From the NCBI RefSeq assembly GCF_022376295.1, contig NZ_CP060140.1, positions 310,001 through 374,000 on the forward strand: a stretch of DNA of 64,000 nt. The letters run 5' to 3'. Within the stretch, counting starts at the first letter, position 1. Each line of letters starts with the position of its first letter. The notes below the pieces were generated by a model. That model saw only the letters and a list, made by a program, of their open reading frames with translations, was not told the origin of the DNA and ran no database searches. The translations under genes and the position numbers were made by a program. The DNA is from Nodularia sphaerocarpa UHCC 0038 (GTDB lineage: Bacteria; Cyanobacteriota; Cyanobacteriia; Cyanobacteriales; Nostocaceae). Below, one piece after another: positions 1-8,542 of this stretch.

Positions 1-146
1 GATTTAGCCGTCAGCAGTCAACAGTTAATAATAAGCAGTCTTTAGTCACTAATTTAGCTAATACTGCAAATATTAATTATTCCATCTGACACTCCCTACA
101 CTTGATAGATTTGCAGTCCCTTACGTATGTAAAATTGAAGTTAATT

Positions 147-1196
147 ATGCTTCAGTCATTTTTATCTCGTGCAACCCTGATTTTTCTGTCCAGCACTCTC
201 GCAGTTGTGGGTGTTGCTTGTAATGAAAAAAAAGACACTTCGGGGACTATTAGCAATCAAAATTCTCTAGCAACTGACAATTTGGCAATTTCCCCTCCTG
301 TAGAACCCATAGCACCACCAGCGAAGCCAGCACCCAAAGCACTACCACCTTCAGAACCGGAAATAAATTCTTTTGAAATGGGTCTAAATAAAGCTGTGGG
401 GGCTTGGAGCATCAGTCAATCGGCGCAATCGCCAGATGATTGGAAGTTGGTAGTCAGTCAGTACCAAGATGCGATCGCCCTCATGGAAAAAGTGCCGCAA
501 CAAAGCTTGGAGTTTGCCACAGCCCAAGGCAAAATTTCCGAATACCAAGGCCAAGTCAAAACTGCCCGACAAAAAGCTACTCCTCGCCCCGTCCCCTCAG
601 CACAGGCGGATAATCAGCGCATCGTAGTGGCTGTTCCCCAACCTCAAATCAATCAATCAGTTCCTATTTTAACTCCACCTGCATCCACAAAACAGCCCCC
701 AGTCACAACCATTGCGCCGACATCAGCATTTCTCACCCCAGAAAAACCAGTATTTACTGCCCCGATCAAACGACGCATGGGTGGAACGCCAATAGTGGAA
801 GTCACCTTCAACAACCAGCAGAAATTTGACATGATTATTGATACAGGAGCCAGTGGCACAGTCATCACCCAAGAAATGGCTAATGCCTTGGGAGTGGTAC
901 AAGTGGGAACAGTCAAGGCAAATACTGCCAGCGCCAGAACAGTAGAATTTCCCATTGGTTATGTTGATTCGATGGCAGTTGCTGGGGTGATGATCAATAG
1001 AGTAGCAGTGGCGATCGCAGGAGCAGAGCTAGAAACTGGATTATTAGGACACGACTTTTTTGGCAAATATGATGTCACCATTAGACGCGATGTTGTCGAA
1101 TTTAGCCCACAATCACGCTCCCAAATTAATTCTGTAGAAATTCGACAAGCTGTGCCAATTTTTCCCAAGCAGAACCACTCTGAAGAATTTCCCTAG
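147..1196 (+). CDS. Retropepsin-like aspartic protease, lipoprotein
   Basis: Probable envelope-anchored aspartic protease of about 349 residues. The ATG at 147 is preferred over an upstream TTG at 102 because it begins a clean lipoprotein signal: a hydrophobic stretch ending in VGVAC at about residue 25. A Pro/Ala-rich, probably unstructured region of roughly 180 residues follows. The C-terminal third is a single-domain retropepsin fold with the active-site motif DTGASGTVIT near residue 232 and a second hydrophobic-Gly motif (LLGHDFF). Family members act as homodimers; the substrate is unknown. The last 71 bp overlap the 3' end of the convergent trpD gene. The fold assignment is solid, the biological role is not known. 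Confidence 0.8.
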   Translation: MLQSFLSRATLIFLSSTLAVVGVACNEKKDTSGTISNQNSLATDNLAISPPVEPIAPPAKPAPKALPPSEPEINSFEMGLNKAVGAWSISQSAQSPDDWKLVVSQYQDAIALMEKVPQQSLEFATAQGKISEYQGQVKTARQKATPRPVPSAQADNQRIVVAVPQPQINQSVPILTPPASTKQPPVTTIAPTSAFLTPEKPVFTAPIKRRMGGTPIVEVTFNNQQKFDMIIDTGASGTVITQEMANALGVVQVGTVKANTASARTVEFPIGYVDSMAVAGVMINRVAVAIAGAELETGLLGHDFFGKYDVTIRRDVVEFSPQSRSQINSVEIRQAVPIFPKQNHSEEFP

Positions 1197-2202
1197 ACAC
1201 ACTCACACCTTGAGCATGATCTAACATCGGTATTACACCCGCCACTTGCAGTGCCAAAGAAGCATTTAACGCCACAGCGTCCTGTTGTGCCTGAGTTCCC
1301 TTGCCTTGTAACACGTCCTTGAGAATCACTGCATTTTCTTGCACATCTCCACCCCGGAGTGCAGCGATGGGAGCAGTAGTTACACCCACTTCTTGGGGAT
1401 TCACAGTAGTTAAATGCACCTCACCTCCTGATAAAACTGCCAAATCAGTTATATCTCCTAATCCAGCCTCATCAAGTCCTTCTCGCCCATGCAGGACAAT
1501 TGCTTTTTGTTTACCCAAATTATGTAATGCTTCGGCAACAGTGGTTAAAAGTTTCGGAGTAAATAGCCCTACGACTTGCCCATTGGGATACAAAGGATTA
1601 ACTAATGGCCCCAGTAAATTAAATACTGTTCGGACTTTGAGAGTCCGTCGCAAAGAAGCAACAGCTTTGAGTGCGGGATGCCATCCAGGGGCAAACAAGA
1701 AAGTAATTCCTACCTCTTGTACTGCCGCTTGCACCTTTTCAGGAGAAGCACCCAGATTGACTCCCAATGCTTCCAAGACATCCGCGCTTCCTGTGAGACT
1801 TGACGCAGAACGATTGCCATGTTTAGCAACGGGTACACCGTAAGCAGCCGCAACAAAAGCAACTGCTGTGGAAATATTAAAAGTTGATGATCCGTCACCA
1901 CCAGTACCACAGGTATCAATGAGAGTGGGAATTAGGGATTGGCTGGATTCTTGCCCAGTTCCCAGTTGTGATTGAGATTGTAATACTTCCGCCATCCCCG
2001 TCAACTCTTCGGCGGAAATGCCTTTAAAATTCAGCGCTGTTAAAATTGCCCCTGATAACTCTGGCGGTACAGCTTCAGTTAACCACCCTTGCATCAATTG
2101 GGCAGCTTGAATGCGAGACAATGATTGACTATCCATTAATTGTTGTAGCAGCAGATGCCAGTTAGCAGAGGATGCTTCAGCCGAAATGGGAGAAATTGCC
2201 AT
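1126..2202 (-). CDS. trpD: Anthranilate phosphoribosyltransferase
   Basis: Catalyses transfer of phosphoribose from PRPP to anthranilate, the second step of tryptophan synthesis, in the cytoplasm. The PRPP/anthranilate signature is clear: DTCGTGGDGSSTFNIST, then KHGNRSASSLTGSADVLE, and RTVFNLLGPLVNP further on. Length is about 358 residues, normal for the family. I start at 2202 (MAISPISAEA) because homologues begin close to this point and an upstream in-frame ATG at 2265 adds only unconserved residues. It is not in a trp operon: trpC lies 12 kb away on the other strand. Its 3' end overlaps the aspartic protease gene tail-to-tail by 71 bp. Confidence 0.95.
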   Translation of the reverse strand: MAISPISAEASSANWHLLLQQLMDSQSLSRIQAAQLMQGWLTEAVPPELSGAILTALNFKGISAEELTGMAEVLQSQSQLGTGQESSQSLIPTLIDTCGTGGDGSSTFNISTAVAFVAAAYGVPVAKHGNRSASSLTGSADVLEALGVNLGASPEKVQAAVQEVGITFLFAPGWHPALKAVASLRRTLKVRTVFNLLGPLVNPLYPNGQVVGLFTPKLLTTVAEALHNLGKQKAIVLHGREGLDEAGLGDITDLAVLSGGEVHLTTVNPQEVGVTTAPIAALRGGDVQENAVILKDVLQGKGTQAQQDAVALNASLALQVAGVIPMLDHAQGVSVSREILQSGSAWEKLAQLVEFLQN

Positions 2203-2580
2203 AGTATTACTTTCTTGTGGGGTGTAGTGTAGCTCAGTTGAGGATATGGGAGCTATCCTACCCAAAAATGGGAACCGCGCAATCAGTCATCTAGCGTTTC
2301 CTTATCTGTGTTCATCTGTGGTTAATTAATTTTTCATATTTGTCAGCATCAGACTAATAGCGTTTCTACAAGGCGAGAACTGCTAAATCGAACTAAAAAA
2401 ACCCCACTCTGAGCAGTCGACGGCTTTTTTTTGTAGCTCTGGCGAGAGACAATGCACGATTTCAGCCAAATTTAGTTAAGAGAAGGTTATAAAGTCCACA
2501 AAATTTAGGTAAAATAAAATAATTGTCGGATTAGACTCGTATAATTTCATTCTGAAAATGCAGAATTTATAGGAGAAATA
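2203..2580. other. Intergenic region with repeat fragment and promoter-like site
   Basis: No gene seen. It holds a fragment of a dispersed repeat (TTATCTGTGTTCATCTGTGG, about 2299-2320), an A-tract/T-tract pair around 2395-2433 that could form a weak terminator-like structure, and a TATAAT hexamer at 2540-2545 that probably serves the downstream small gene. I find no matching -35 at normal spacing. Confidence 0.5.
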
Positions 2581-2790
2581 TTGTATACCTCAAAGAGTGT
2601 TCAAGTAGGGGCTAAAGTTTTGATACTACGTCCAGCTTATGTAATCGGCAAAGTTGGCGTAGTTTGTGGATTCGAGTCCAACTCAGACAGTCAAGCTAGC
2701 AGACGTTGCATTATCCAAGTAGAATCTGAAAATATGGTAGTGTCACTCACCCCGGATGAGTTTCAGGAACTTAGCCCGGGATTTAAATAA
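2581..2790 (+). CDS. Small conserved cyanobacterial protein, KOW-like
   Basis: A 69-residue protein starting at TTG. The start is fixed by a strong ribosome-binding site, AGGAGA at 2571-2576, four bases upstream. The sequence is beta-rich, with KVLILRPAYVIGKVGVV resembling the basic-hydrophobic-Gly pattern of KOW/SH3-like modules, followed by a conserved-looking SRRCIIQVESE segment. No catalytic residues are evident. It is convergent with the next gene, the two stop codons being 2 bp apart. Function unknown; an RNA- or protein-binding role is only a guess from the fold-like pattern. Confidence 0.7.
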   Translation: MYTSKSVQVGAKVLILRPAYVIGKVGVVCGFESNSDSQASRRCIIQVESENMVVSLTPDEFQELSPGFK

Positions 2791-2792
2791 TT

Positions 2793-3059
2793 TCACGGTG
2801 TTGACGGTGGTTCGATTTCTTTACCAATGCTCAGTTGTTTTTTGCTGCGCTTCAACTGTTTCCACAGAACTTTAATTTTTTTATAAGCTTGTTCGGGAGT
2901 CAGTTTCCCAGATGTTTCTAAATTGGAGATGTAGCCGACTCTTTGAGCAAATTCTTGGAGATTGGCATTAAATACTAAGTGTTCTGGCTGAAATTGACCA
3001 TAGTAACGACTGCGAGGGTAAATAAAGTTATTTTTATCGTCCTGACTCGGCTCTGCCAT
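2793..3059 (-). CDS. Small conserved cyanobacterial protein (DUF7219-like)
   Basis: An 88-residue soluble protein. The core pattern, YPRSRYYGQF followed by FNANLQEFAQRV and KLTPEQAYKKIKVLWKQLK, matches a small family widespread in cyanobacteria that I recall as DUF7219; that name is from memory. It is predicted helical, rich in Lys and Gln, without signal peptide or membrane segment. It ends 2 bp from the convergent small gene at 2581-2790. No function is known. Confidence 0.75.
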   Translation of the reverse strand: MAEPSQDDKNNFIYPRSRYYGQFQPEHLVFNANLQEFAQRVGYISNLETSGKLTPEQAYKKIKVLWKQLKRSKKQLSIGKEIEPPSTP

Positions 3060-3386
3060 CAGTTAACCCCCTATTAATTAGTTTTCATCAATAATAAACT
3101 AATGTAACTATTGGTGTGACTAATTTTCTGCCAATTTGTCAAAAGTTTTGCTTTAAAATTTATTTGCAGATAATAGTAGAGACACGAATACTCATGTCTC
3201 TAAGGGGTTTGATCAGGTGGTTGTGGCAATATAATCTTTTAGGGACTTACTCGAAATAAATTATCCAAATAAACGTTAGCGTAGCTTGCCGAAGGCTACC
3301 ACTCCAGACACAGAGGACACAGAGTTATGAGACTTTGAGGGGTTTTTTGCGTTGGGTGATTGAGTATTTTTTTATTTGTCAGTCCC
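3060..3386. other. Intergenic region with repeat hairpin
   Basis: No gene seen. A hairpin of the TAGAGACA...TGTCTCTA type lies at 3177-3202; related hairpins occur at 15355-15382 and 63873-63900. Around 3272-3335 is a stretch (GCGTAGC..., CACAGAGGACACAGAG) of the sort scattered through Nostocales genomes; a similar one lies near 50470-50525. Confidence 0.5.
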
Positions 3387-3569
3387 TCAGAAAAGATTTT
3401 CTTCCCGATGACTGTATATGGCTACTACAACTTGTTGTGATGACAATTGACTAATGGGGGCTGGTTTCATATCCCGGTAGTCTAGTAATTGCACTAAAAT
3501 TAGGTAGCCGATCGCTAACAGAATAGAAATTGCACCTGTAATAACTGCAACAATTTTTGAGCGATTCAT
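3387..3569 (-). CDS. Small single-pass membrane protein
   Basis: A 60-residue protein with one strong transmembrane helix (about residues 7-28, VAVITGAISILLAIGYLILV) after a short basic N-terminus, and a polar tail. A usable ribosome-binding site (GAGGAAA) lies just upstream of the ATG. No domain recognised. It stands alone, divergent from trmFO. The hydrophobic pattern and ribosome-binding site support a real gene, but it could be lineage-specific. Confidence 0.55.
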   Translation of the reverse strand: MNRSKIVAVITGAISILLAIGYLILVQLLDYRDMKPAPISQLSSQQVVVAIYSHREENLF

Positions 3570-3701
3570 CAGTGTTTCCTCTTGGTAATTTTTCGGCTTA
3601 TGATAAAAGTTTACACAAAATATCCCATGAACTTGATCATTTATGATGATTTATATGCACTTCCAGCAAATTTAAATTGGGTAACTGAGCGATAAATAAA
3701 T

Positions 3702-5015
3702 ATGGATAAACAACCGATACAAGTAATTGGAGGTGGACTAGCTGGGACAGAAGCAGCTTGGCAAATAGCCCAAGCTGGAGTGCCGGTGATTCTCCATGAA
3801 ATGCGCCCAAAACGCTTTAGCCCAGCCCATCATACAGAACATCTGGCAGAATTGGTATGTAGTAATTCCTTTGGGGCAATGGCTAGCGATCGCGCTACAG
3901 GATTATTACACGAAGAGCTACGTCAACTCAATTCCATTGTCATCTCCAAAGCCGATGAACACGCCGTTCCTGCTGGTGGGGCGTTAGCTGTAGACAGAGG
4001 GCGATTTGGTGAAGATTTGACGGAAACTTTATGCAACCATCCTTTAATTGAATTTCGCCGGGGTGAAGTCCCAGCTATTCCTGAAGGAATCGTAGTTTTA
4101 GCCACAGGACCTTTAACCAGTCCTGATTTAGCCGCAGATTTGCATCGCTTGACAGGGATGGAATATCTCAGCTTTTTTGATGCTGCTAGTCCCATTGTTG
4201 TGGGAGAATCGATTAACCATGATGTTGCTTTTATGGCATCGCGTTATGACAAGGGTGAAGCGGCTTACCTCAACTGTCCGATGAATAAAGAGCAATATCT
4301 GCACTTTTGGTCAGAACTGCGTCAAGCTGAACAAACTGAATTAAAAGACTTTGAACGGGAAACCGCGAAATTTTTTGAAGCTTGTTTACCCATTGAAGAA
4401 CAAGCCCATAGGGGAGAAGATACCATGCGCTACGGTCCCCTGAAACCAGTGGGATTGTCTGATAGTCGCACAGGGGAACGTTCCTATGCAGTGGTGCAGC
4501 TACGCCAAGAAGATAAAGCCGGTCAACTTTGGAACATGGTGGGATTCCAAACTAATCTGCGCTGGGGTGAACAAAAGCGTGTATTTCGGCTGATTCCCGG
4601 TTTAGAAAATGCGGAATTTGTGCGGTTGGGAGTTATGCACCGCAACACTTTTATTAATGCGCCGCAATTAATGCACTCGACTTTGCAATTTAAGCAGCGT
4701 CCCACTTTGTTAGCTGCGGGACAGTTGATTGGTACTGAAGGTTACAGCGCCGCAGCAGCAGATGGTTGGTTGGCGGGAACTAATGCAGCGCGCATAGCTT
4801 TGGGTAAGGAACCATTGACAGCACCACCAACGACGATGATGGGGGCGTTATTGGAATTTATTAGTTCGGCTTCACCGAAACATTTTCAACCAATGCCGCC
4901 GAATTTTGGTATTTTACCGGATTTAGGGGTAAAAATTAAAAGTAAGCCTGAGCGTTATGGACGTTATCGCGATCGCTCTTTGGCTGATTTGGCAAGTTGG
5001 AAAAATCAGTTTTAA
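3702..5015 (+). CDS. trmFO: tRNA (uracil-54-C5)-methyltransferase, folate/FAD-dependent
   Basis: Makes ribothymidine at position 54 of tRNA, using methylenetetrahydrofolate as carbon donor and FADH2 as reductant. The N-terminal dinucleotide-binding motif GGGLAGTEAAW is at residues 10-20. Conserved family segments follow: ELVCSNSFGAM, LATGPLTSP, and near the C-terminus GQLIGTEGYSAAAADGW, the second FAD-contacting region. Length is 437 residues, typical. The start ATG is the first in frame. It is monocistronic in this window, followed by repeat-rich noncoding DNA. Confidence 0.96.
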   Translation: MDKQPIQVIGGGLAGTEAAWQIAQAGVPVILHEMRPKRFSPAHHTEHLAELVCSNSFGAMASDRATGLLHEELRQLNSIVISKADEHAVPAGGALAVDRGRFGEDLTETLCNHPLIEFRRGEVPAIPEGIVVLATGPLTSPDLAADLHRLTGMEYLSFFDAASPIVVGESINHDVAFMASRYDKGEAAYLNCPMNKEQYLHFWSELRQAEQTELKDFERETAKFFEACLPIEEQAHRGEDTMRYGPLKPVGLSDSRTGERSYAVVQLRQEDKAGQLWNMVGFQTNLRWGEQKRVFRLIPGLENAEFVRLGVMHRNTFINAPQLMHSTLQFKQRPTLLAAGQLIGTEGYSAAAADGWLAGTNAARIALGKEPLTAPPTTMMGALLEFISSASPKHFQPMPPNFGILPDLGVKIKSKPERYGRYRDRSLADLASWKNQF

Positions 5016-5017
5016 GA

Positions 5018-5354
5018 AACCCCACCCCTAACCCCTCCCCGCCAGCGAGGAGGGGAATTTAGAAGTAAAAATTTTCCCCTCTCCTTTTGAAATATCTAAC
5101 CCCACCCCTAACCCCTCCCCGCCAGCGAGGAGGGGAACAAGATTTAAGCGGAAATCTTGTTTTTAGGACTGGAAACTCTCTTTCTTTGGCTCAAGATGTG
5201 TGTACACCTTAGCCCCACCAGCGCGGAGGGGAATCTAGAACTATAAATTTTCCCTCTCCTTAACAAGGAGAGGGACAGGTTTTGCATCGCAAAACCAGGG
5301 TGAGGTTTTTCGCTGAGTCTACACCCCAAGCGAGCGAGGAGGGGAATGTGATCA
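5018..5354. repeat. GC-rich dispersed repeat array
   Basis: A 40-bp unit occurs twice exactly (5018-5057 and 5098-5137; core CCCCTCCCCGCCAGCGAGG), with degenerate pieces at about 5213-5232 and 5328-5346. A segment near 5191-5208 (AAGATGTGTGTACACC) recurs near 35624-35641 and 35774-35790. No gene is present between trmFO and the M23 peptidase gene. These look like non-autonomous or palindromic intergenic repeats of Nostocales type. Confidence 0.75.
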
Positions 5355-5418
5355 TGTTAGAATTTGCCAAGTTTGGGGAATAATGCTGTAGATGCCTGCA
5401 ATTGCCTAAATCAACAGC

Positions 5419-6603
5419 ATGAGATCGCTATTTTTTCCCCAAACAAAATTATTTTGGTTATGTCTTGCATTATGCTGTGTTTTGTGCTTTGGTTTAGAAT
5501 GGCTGCCAGGATCTGCAACTACCACACCATCAATTGATACTCTCAAACAACAGCAGCAACAAATTAAGCAAGAGCGTGAAAAGACAATTCAGCAGCGCGA
5601 TCGCCTGACTAATTTGCAAGAAGCGGCAGAAAAACGCCTGACTGGGATCAACAAAAACTTAAAAACTACAAATACATATATTCAAGATAGTGAGTTACGA
5701 TTACGGCAGGCTACTGAACACCTTCAAGAATTAGAAGCAGGTTTAGTGGTGACAGAAAATGATTATGCAAAAATTCGCACAGCAACAGTGGCGAGGTTGC
5801 GCTATCTTCAGCGATCGCCTGCTTCGCAAGGATGGGCGGTTTTGCTACAAAGCCAAAATATCAGCGATTTTATCAGCCGTCGTCGTCAACTGAAGTTAGT
5901 CTATCAGGCTGACCAAAAGATTTTGGCGAAACTCAACGAGCAATCAAATTTGATAAATCAGCAAAAAACGGCAGTAGAACAGCAAAAAAACGAAATTGCT
6001 TTGATTCGTCAGCAGTTATTGGTACAAAAAGCCGATTATCAAATTCAGGCGGAATCACAATCAGAATTAATTGTGCGTTTAAATGGCGATCGCCTAGCTT
6101 TAGAAGCCGCACAAAACCAGCTTGATCGAGATTCTCAAAATATATCCGTCTTGATTCAAAACAAAGTTGCACAAGCGCAAGCCAAAGCCAACAGTCGCAG
6201 CAATATCCTGATTCGGGGAACTGGGATACTCGCTTTTCCTAGCAACGCCGGTACTAGCAGCGCCTTTGGTTGGCGAACACATCCGATTTTGGGATATCGG
6301 CGCTTTCATTCAGGGTTAGATTTTGCCGCCAGTCATGGTAGTAAAATTAGAGCAGCAGATTCAGGAACCGTGATTTTTGCCGGTTGGTACGGCGGTTATG
6401 GCAGAACCGTAATTATCGATCACGGTAAAGATAAGACTACATTGTATGCACACGCCAGCGACTTGTATGTTTCTGAAGGACAATCTGTAGAACGAGGACA
6501 GGCGATCGCTGCTGTCGGTTCCACAGGTTTATCTACCGGGCCTCACCTGCATTTTGAAGTGCGTCGCAATGGTACTCCCGTAAACCCTGCGGATTATTTC
6601 TAA
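5419..6603 (+). CDS. Murein hydrolase activator, EnvC-like M23 peptidase
   Basis: Exported peptidoglycan-remodelling protein of 394 residues. The N-terminus is a signal peptide or membrane anchor (hydrophobic residues 10-30). Residues about 38-260 form a long coiled coil rich in Gln, Lys and Glu. The C-terminal LytM/M23 domain carries FGWRTHPILG, the zinc-binding pair HSGLD (near residue 297) and HLHFEV (near residue 376). This coiled-coil plus LytM layout is that of EnvC/NlpD-type amidase activators. The zinc ligands appear present, so direct endopeptidase activity is possible. tRNA-Arg follows 26 bp downstream. Confidence 0.88.
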   Translation: MRSLFFPQTKLFWLCLALCCVLCFGLEWLPGSATTTPSIDTLKQQQQQIKQEREKTIQQRDRLTNLQEAAEKRLTGINKNLKTTNTYIQDSELRLRQATEHLQELEAGLVVTENDYAKIRTATVARLRYLQRSPASQGWAVLLQSQNISDFISRRRQLKLVYQADQKILAKLNEQSNLINQQKTAVEQQKNEIALIRQQLLVQKADYQIQAESQSELIVRLNGDRLALEAAQNQLDRDSQNISVLIQNKVAQAQAKANSRSNILIRGTGILAFPSNAGTSSAFGWRTHPILGYRRFHSGLDFAASHGSKIRAADSGTVIFAGWYGGYGRTVIIDHGKDKTTLYAHASDLYVSEGQSVERGQAIAAVGSTGLSTGPHLHFEVRRNGTPVNPADYF

Positions 6604-6629
6604 ACTTGTGCTATAATCGGGTAATGTTA

Positions 6630-6702
6630 GGGCGCGTAGCTCAGTGGATAGAGCAACAGATTCCGGTTCTGTGGGTCGGGGGTTCAAATCCCTCCGCGCT
6701 CG
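6630..6702 (+). tRNA. tRNA-Arg (CCG)
   Basis: A 73-base cloverleaf. The acceptor stem is GGGCGCG paired with CGCGCTC (one G-T pair), D arm GCTC/GAGC, anticodon stem ACAGA/TCTGT around loop TTCCGGT with anticodon CCG, and T loop TTCAAAT; discriminator G. CCA is not encoded. A TATAAT hexamer at 6612-6617 is a likely -10 element and a T-run directly after the gene may end transcription. Confidence 0.95.
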
Positions 6703-6931
6703 TTTTTTATACAAGACTAACCAAAAAACAGAAAGTTGATTTTCTCTCAATTTTCTCTGACTTCACCTAATTGCATCCTGAAAACAAGAGATTAGGGCCT
6801 TGCGTTGCGCCCTTAGGACAGATGTGGTTCAAATACATGAAACCTCATTTAAGCTACATTTGAATGCCAACAAAAGCAACGGCATCAAAAAATGTCTTGA
6901 AGTTCACTAAATATAGCCGTAGCCAAATAAA

Positions 6932-7479
6932 TTAGGACGCTGCTTGCTTGAGAACGATTTCCATTGCATCACGTAAATTATCCAATGTGGATAAAAGCTT
7001 ACGAATCCTGCTTTTCAAAGTTGCCCAACACTTTTCAATTCGATTGAGATCAGGTGAATAAGGCGGTAGGTAAACTAACTGACACCCTGCATCTTCAATT
7101 AATTGAGCAATCCGACCGCCACGATGAAAGGTAGCATTATCAATAATCACCCACTCACCGGGTCGTAGCATCGGAATCAAGCAAGTTTCTAACCAGGTCT
7201 CAAACACAATACGGTTACACGCCCCCTCAATCGTAAAGGGCGCAATTATTTGCCCATCTCGATAGCCAGCAATCATATTAATGCGACCCTTGCGACAACC
7301 TGATTTGAGGTCGTAAAAGCGTTCTCCAGCAGGCGAGTATCCGTAACCGTAATTATCGCGTTCATCCATGCCAGACTCATCAACATATACTAGGTGAGGC
7401 GCTTTAGGGTTCTCCAGTTGCGTTAAGAATGCTGCCCGCTTGGCTTCATCTGGTTGACTATATCCGTATGTTTTTTTTT
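6932..7479 (-). CDS. IS630 transposase, catalytic part (orfB, by -1 frameshift)
   Basis: Catalytic half of the transposase. Read in the -1 frame from the A9 tract it is open without interruption through TYGYSQPDEAKRAAFL and VYVDESGMDERDNYGYG. The DDE triad is visible: Asp in VYVDESG, Asp in VIIDNATFHRG, and Glu in DLNRIEKCW. The first in-frame ATG (7369) lies after the first catalytic Asp, so internal initiation could not give an active enzyme. Frameshifting is therefore the sensible expression route. Confidence 0.85.
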
Positions 7480-7809
7480 ACGAGTATGTCCTATCTTTTG
7501 CAATGCCCTGGAAATTGTGCGTTGGCTAATCTGTCCGTCCCATAGCTGTGCCATTTCACTTTGGGTTTTATCCCCTTGCTCTTTGACAAAGGTGCGAAAC
7601 TTCTCCCAGTCCCTGATTTTGCACTTCTGCGGCGATGCTTTCCTCTGTTTCGGTTTGACATCTCCCGTTTCGGCTTTGCGCTGACACCACAAGTTAATTG
7701 TGTTGCGACTAATATTGAACAGAAGGCTTGCCTCACACTTCTTGAGACCGTCCAACTCTATCGCTTGCATTACCTTTTGCCGGAAATCATCACTATAGGG
7801 TTTAGCCAC
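7423..7809 (-). CDS. IS630 transposase, N-terminal part (orfA)
   Basis: 128-residue frame starting at GTG (MAKPYSDDFRQKV). It contains the helix-turn-helix DNA-binding region typical of this family (residues about 8-45, ending NISRNTINLWC) and a second helical region ending LQKIGHTRKKK. The frame stops soon after an A9 tract (T at 7471-7479 on the + strand). Slipping by -1 on that tract joins it to the catalytic frame, giving a fused protein of about 292 residues. On its own it would be a DNA-binding product that could repress transposition. Confidence 0.85.
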   Translation of the reverse strand: MAKPYSDDFRQKVMQAIELDGLKKCEASLLFNISRNTINLWCQRKAETGDVKPKQRKASPQKCKIRDWEKFRTFVKEQGDKTQSEMAQLWDGQISQRTISRALQKIGHTRKKKHTDIVNQMKPSGQHS

Positions 7810-7877
7810 TTAAATAGGGTAGATGCTATGTGGGAACTCTTATAGTTTACGTCCTAATCTTGATGGCTATAGCTATA

Positions 7878-8542
7878 TAGAACAATAGGTTTTTGAGATT
7901 TATCTACCCCAAGTTCGCTTTTCGGGTATCCACTCGAGAGAGAGAGTAAATACCCATTTATAACCACAAGCTTCAGCGCGTAACTTCCGAGAATACTAAT
8001 TAACGTTTAGGATGCTTCCTGTATCAACTAATATCATTACGTCTTGCTCACGTGGAAAATACTCGAAACTATTCCAGTCATCGTAAATAATTATTTTATC
8101 GCCGCTCAAAGAGTGACAAATCATCAGCGAAATTATTCATATTTGTAAGCTTTACTGGAAAATAATTTTATTTTTATACCTTTTGATAGAGACGTTTATA
8201 AATTGCTTTAACAGGTGATAGATAAGGGCTTGAATTAGTAATAAACAATCTGCCATTTTATTCAAATAATTATTCCTCCCCCCACAACTTTTGCCAAAAT
8301 GGCATGACAAAAAAATCCCATCCTGGTACAAAATAGAGAATTGTTTTTTTTGCAGCCCAATAACCGCGAAAACCTTCAGCAAATTCTAGGTGAGTTTGTT
8401 GTACTTAAATGCACTTTTTCCCCCTTTCCTAAGTTTGTGAGATGCCGGAATGGTGGGCTTTGCAGCAACTTGGTAAGTGTTTTTACAACAGTCACAAAAG
8501 ATATCCAAATACTTGGGAATTTTTCCTCCAGGGTACATACAT
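7878..8542. other. Long intergenic region, possible gene remnants
   Basis: About 665 bp without a gene I can support. On the minus strand 7996-8124 encodes a 42-residue frame (includes IIIYDDWNSFEYFPREQ and VMILVDTG) that reads like real protein but lacks a ribosome-binding site and a recognisable family. Another minus-strand stretch near 7930-7995 also reads open. These may be debris of an older gene beside the insertion sequence. An AGAG microsatellite sits near 7936-7946. Confidence 0.4.

Larger units (their letters stand above)
6912..7877 (-). mobile_element. IS630-family insertion sequence
   Basis: Complete-looking element of about 960 bp. The ends are roughly 30-bp imperfect inverted repeats, left arm at about 6911-6939 and right arm at 7850-7878, sharing ATATAGC, TAGCC and ATTAGGACG blocks. 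A TA dinucleotide borders both ends (6912-6913 and 7876-7877), as expected for the IS630/Tc1-mariner group, which targets TA. It encodes two overlapping reading frames joined by an A9 slippery tract. The DDE residues are intact, so it may be active. It sits 210 bp downstream of tRNA-Arg. Confidence 0.9.

Noticed and set aside
6529..6750. Minus-strand frame across the tRNA-Arg gene (RRDLNPRPTEPESVALSTELRA)
   Set aside because: This is the classic false protein obtained by reading a tRNA gene in antisense.
8152..8382. 76-residue minus-strand frame upstream of the RTX gene
   Set aside because: AT-driven composition with no supporting start signal or similarity I can recognise.
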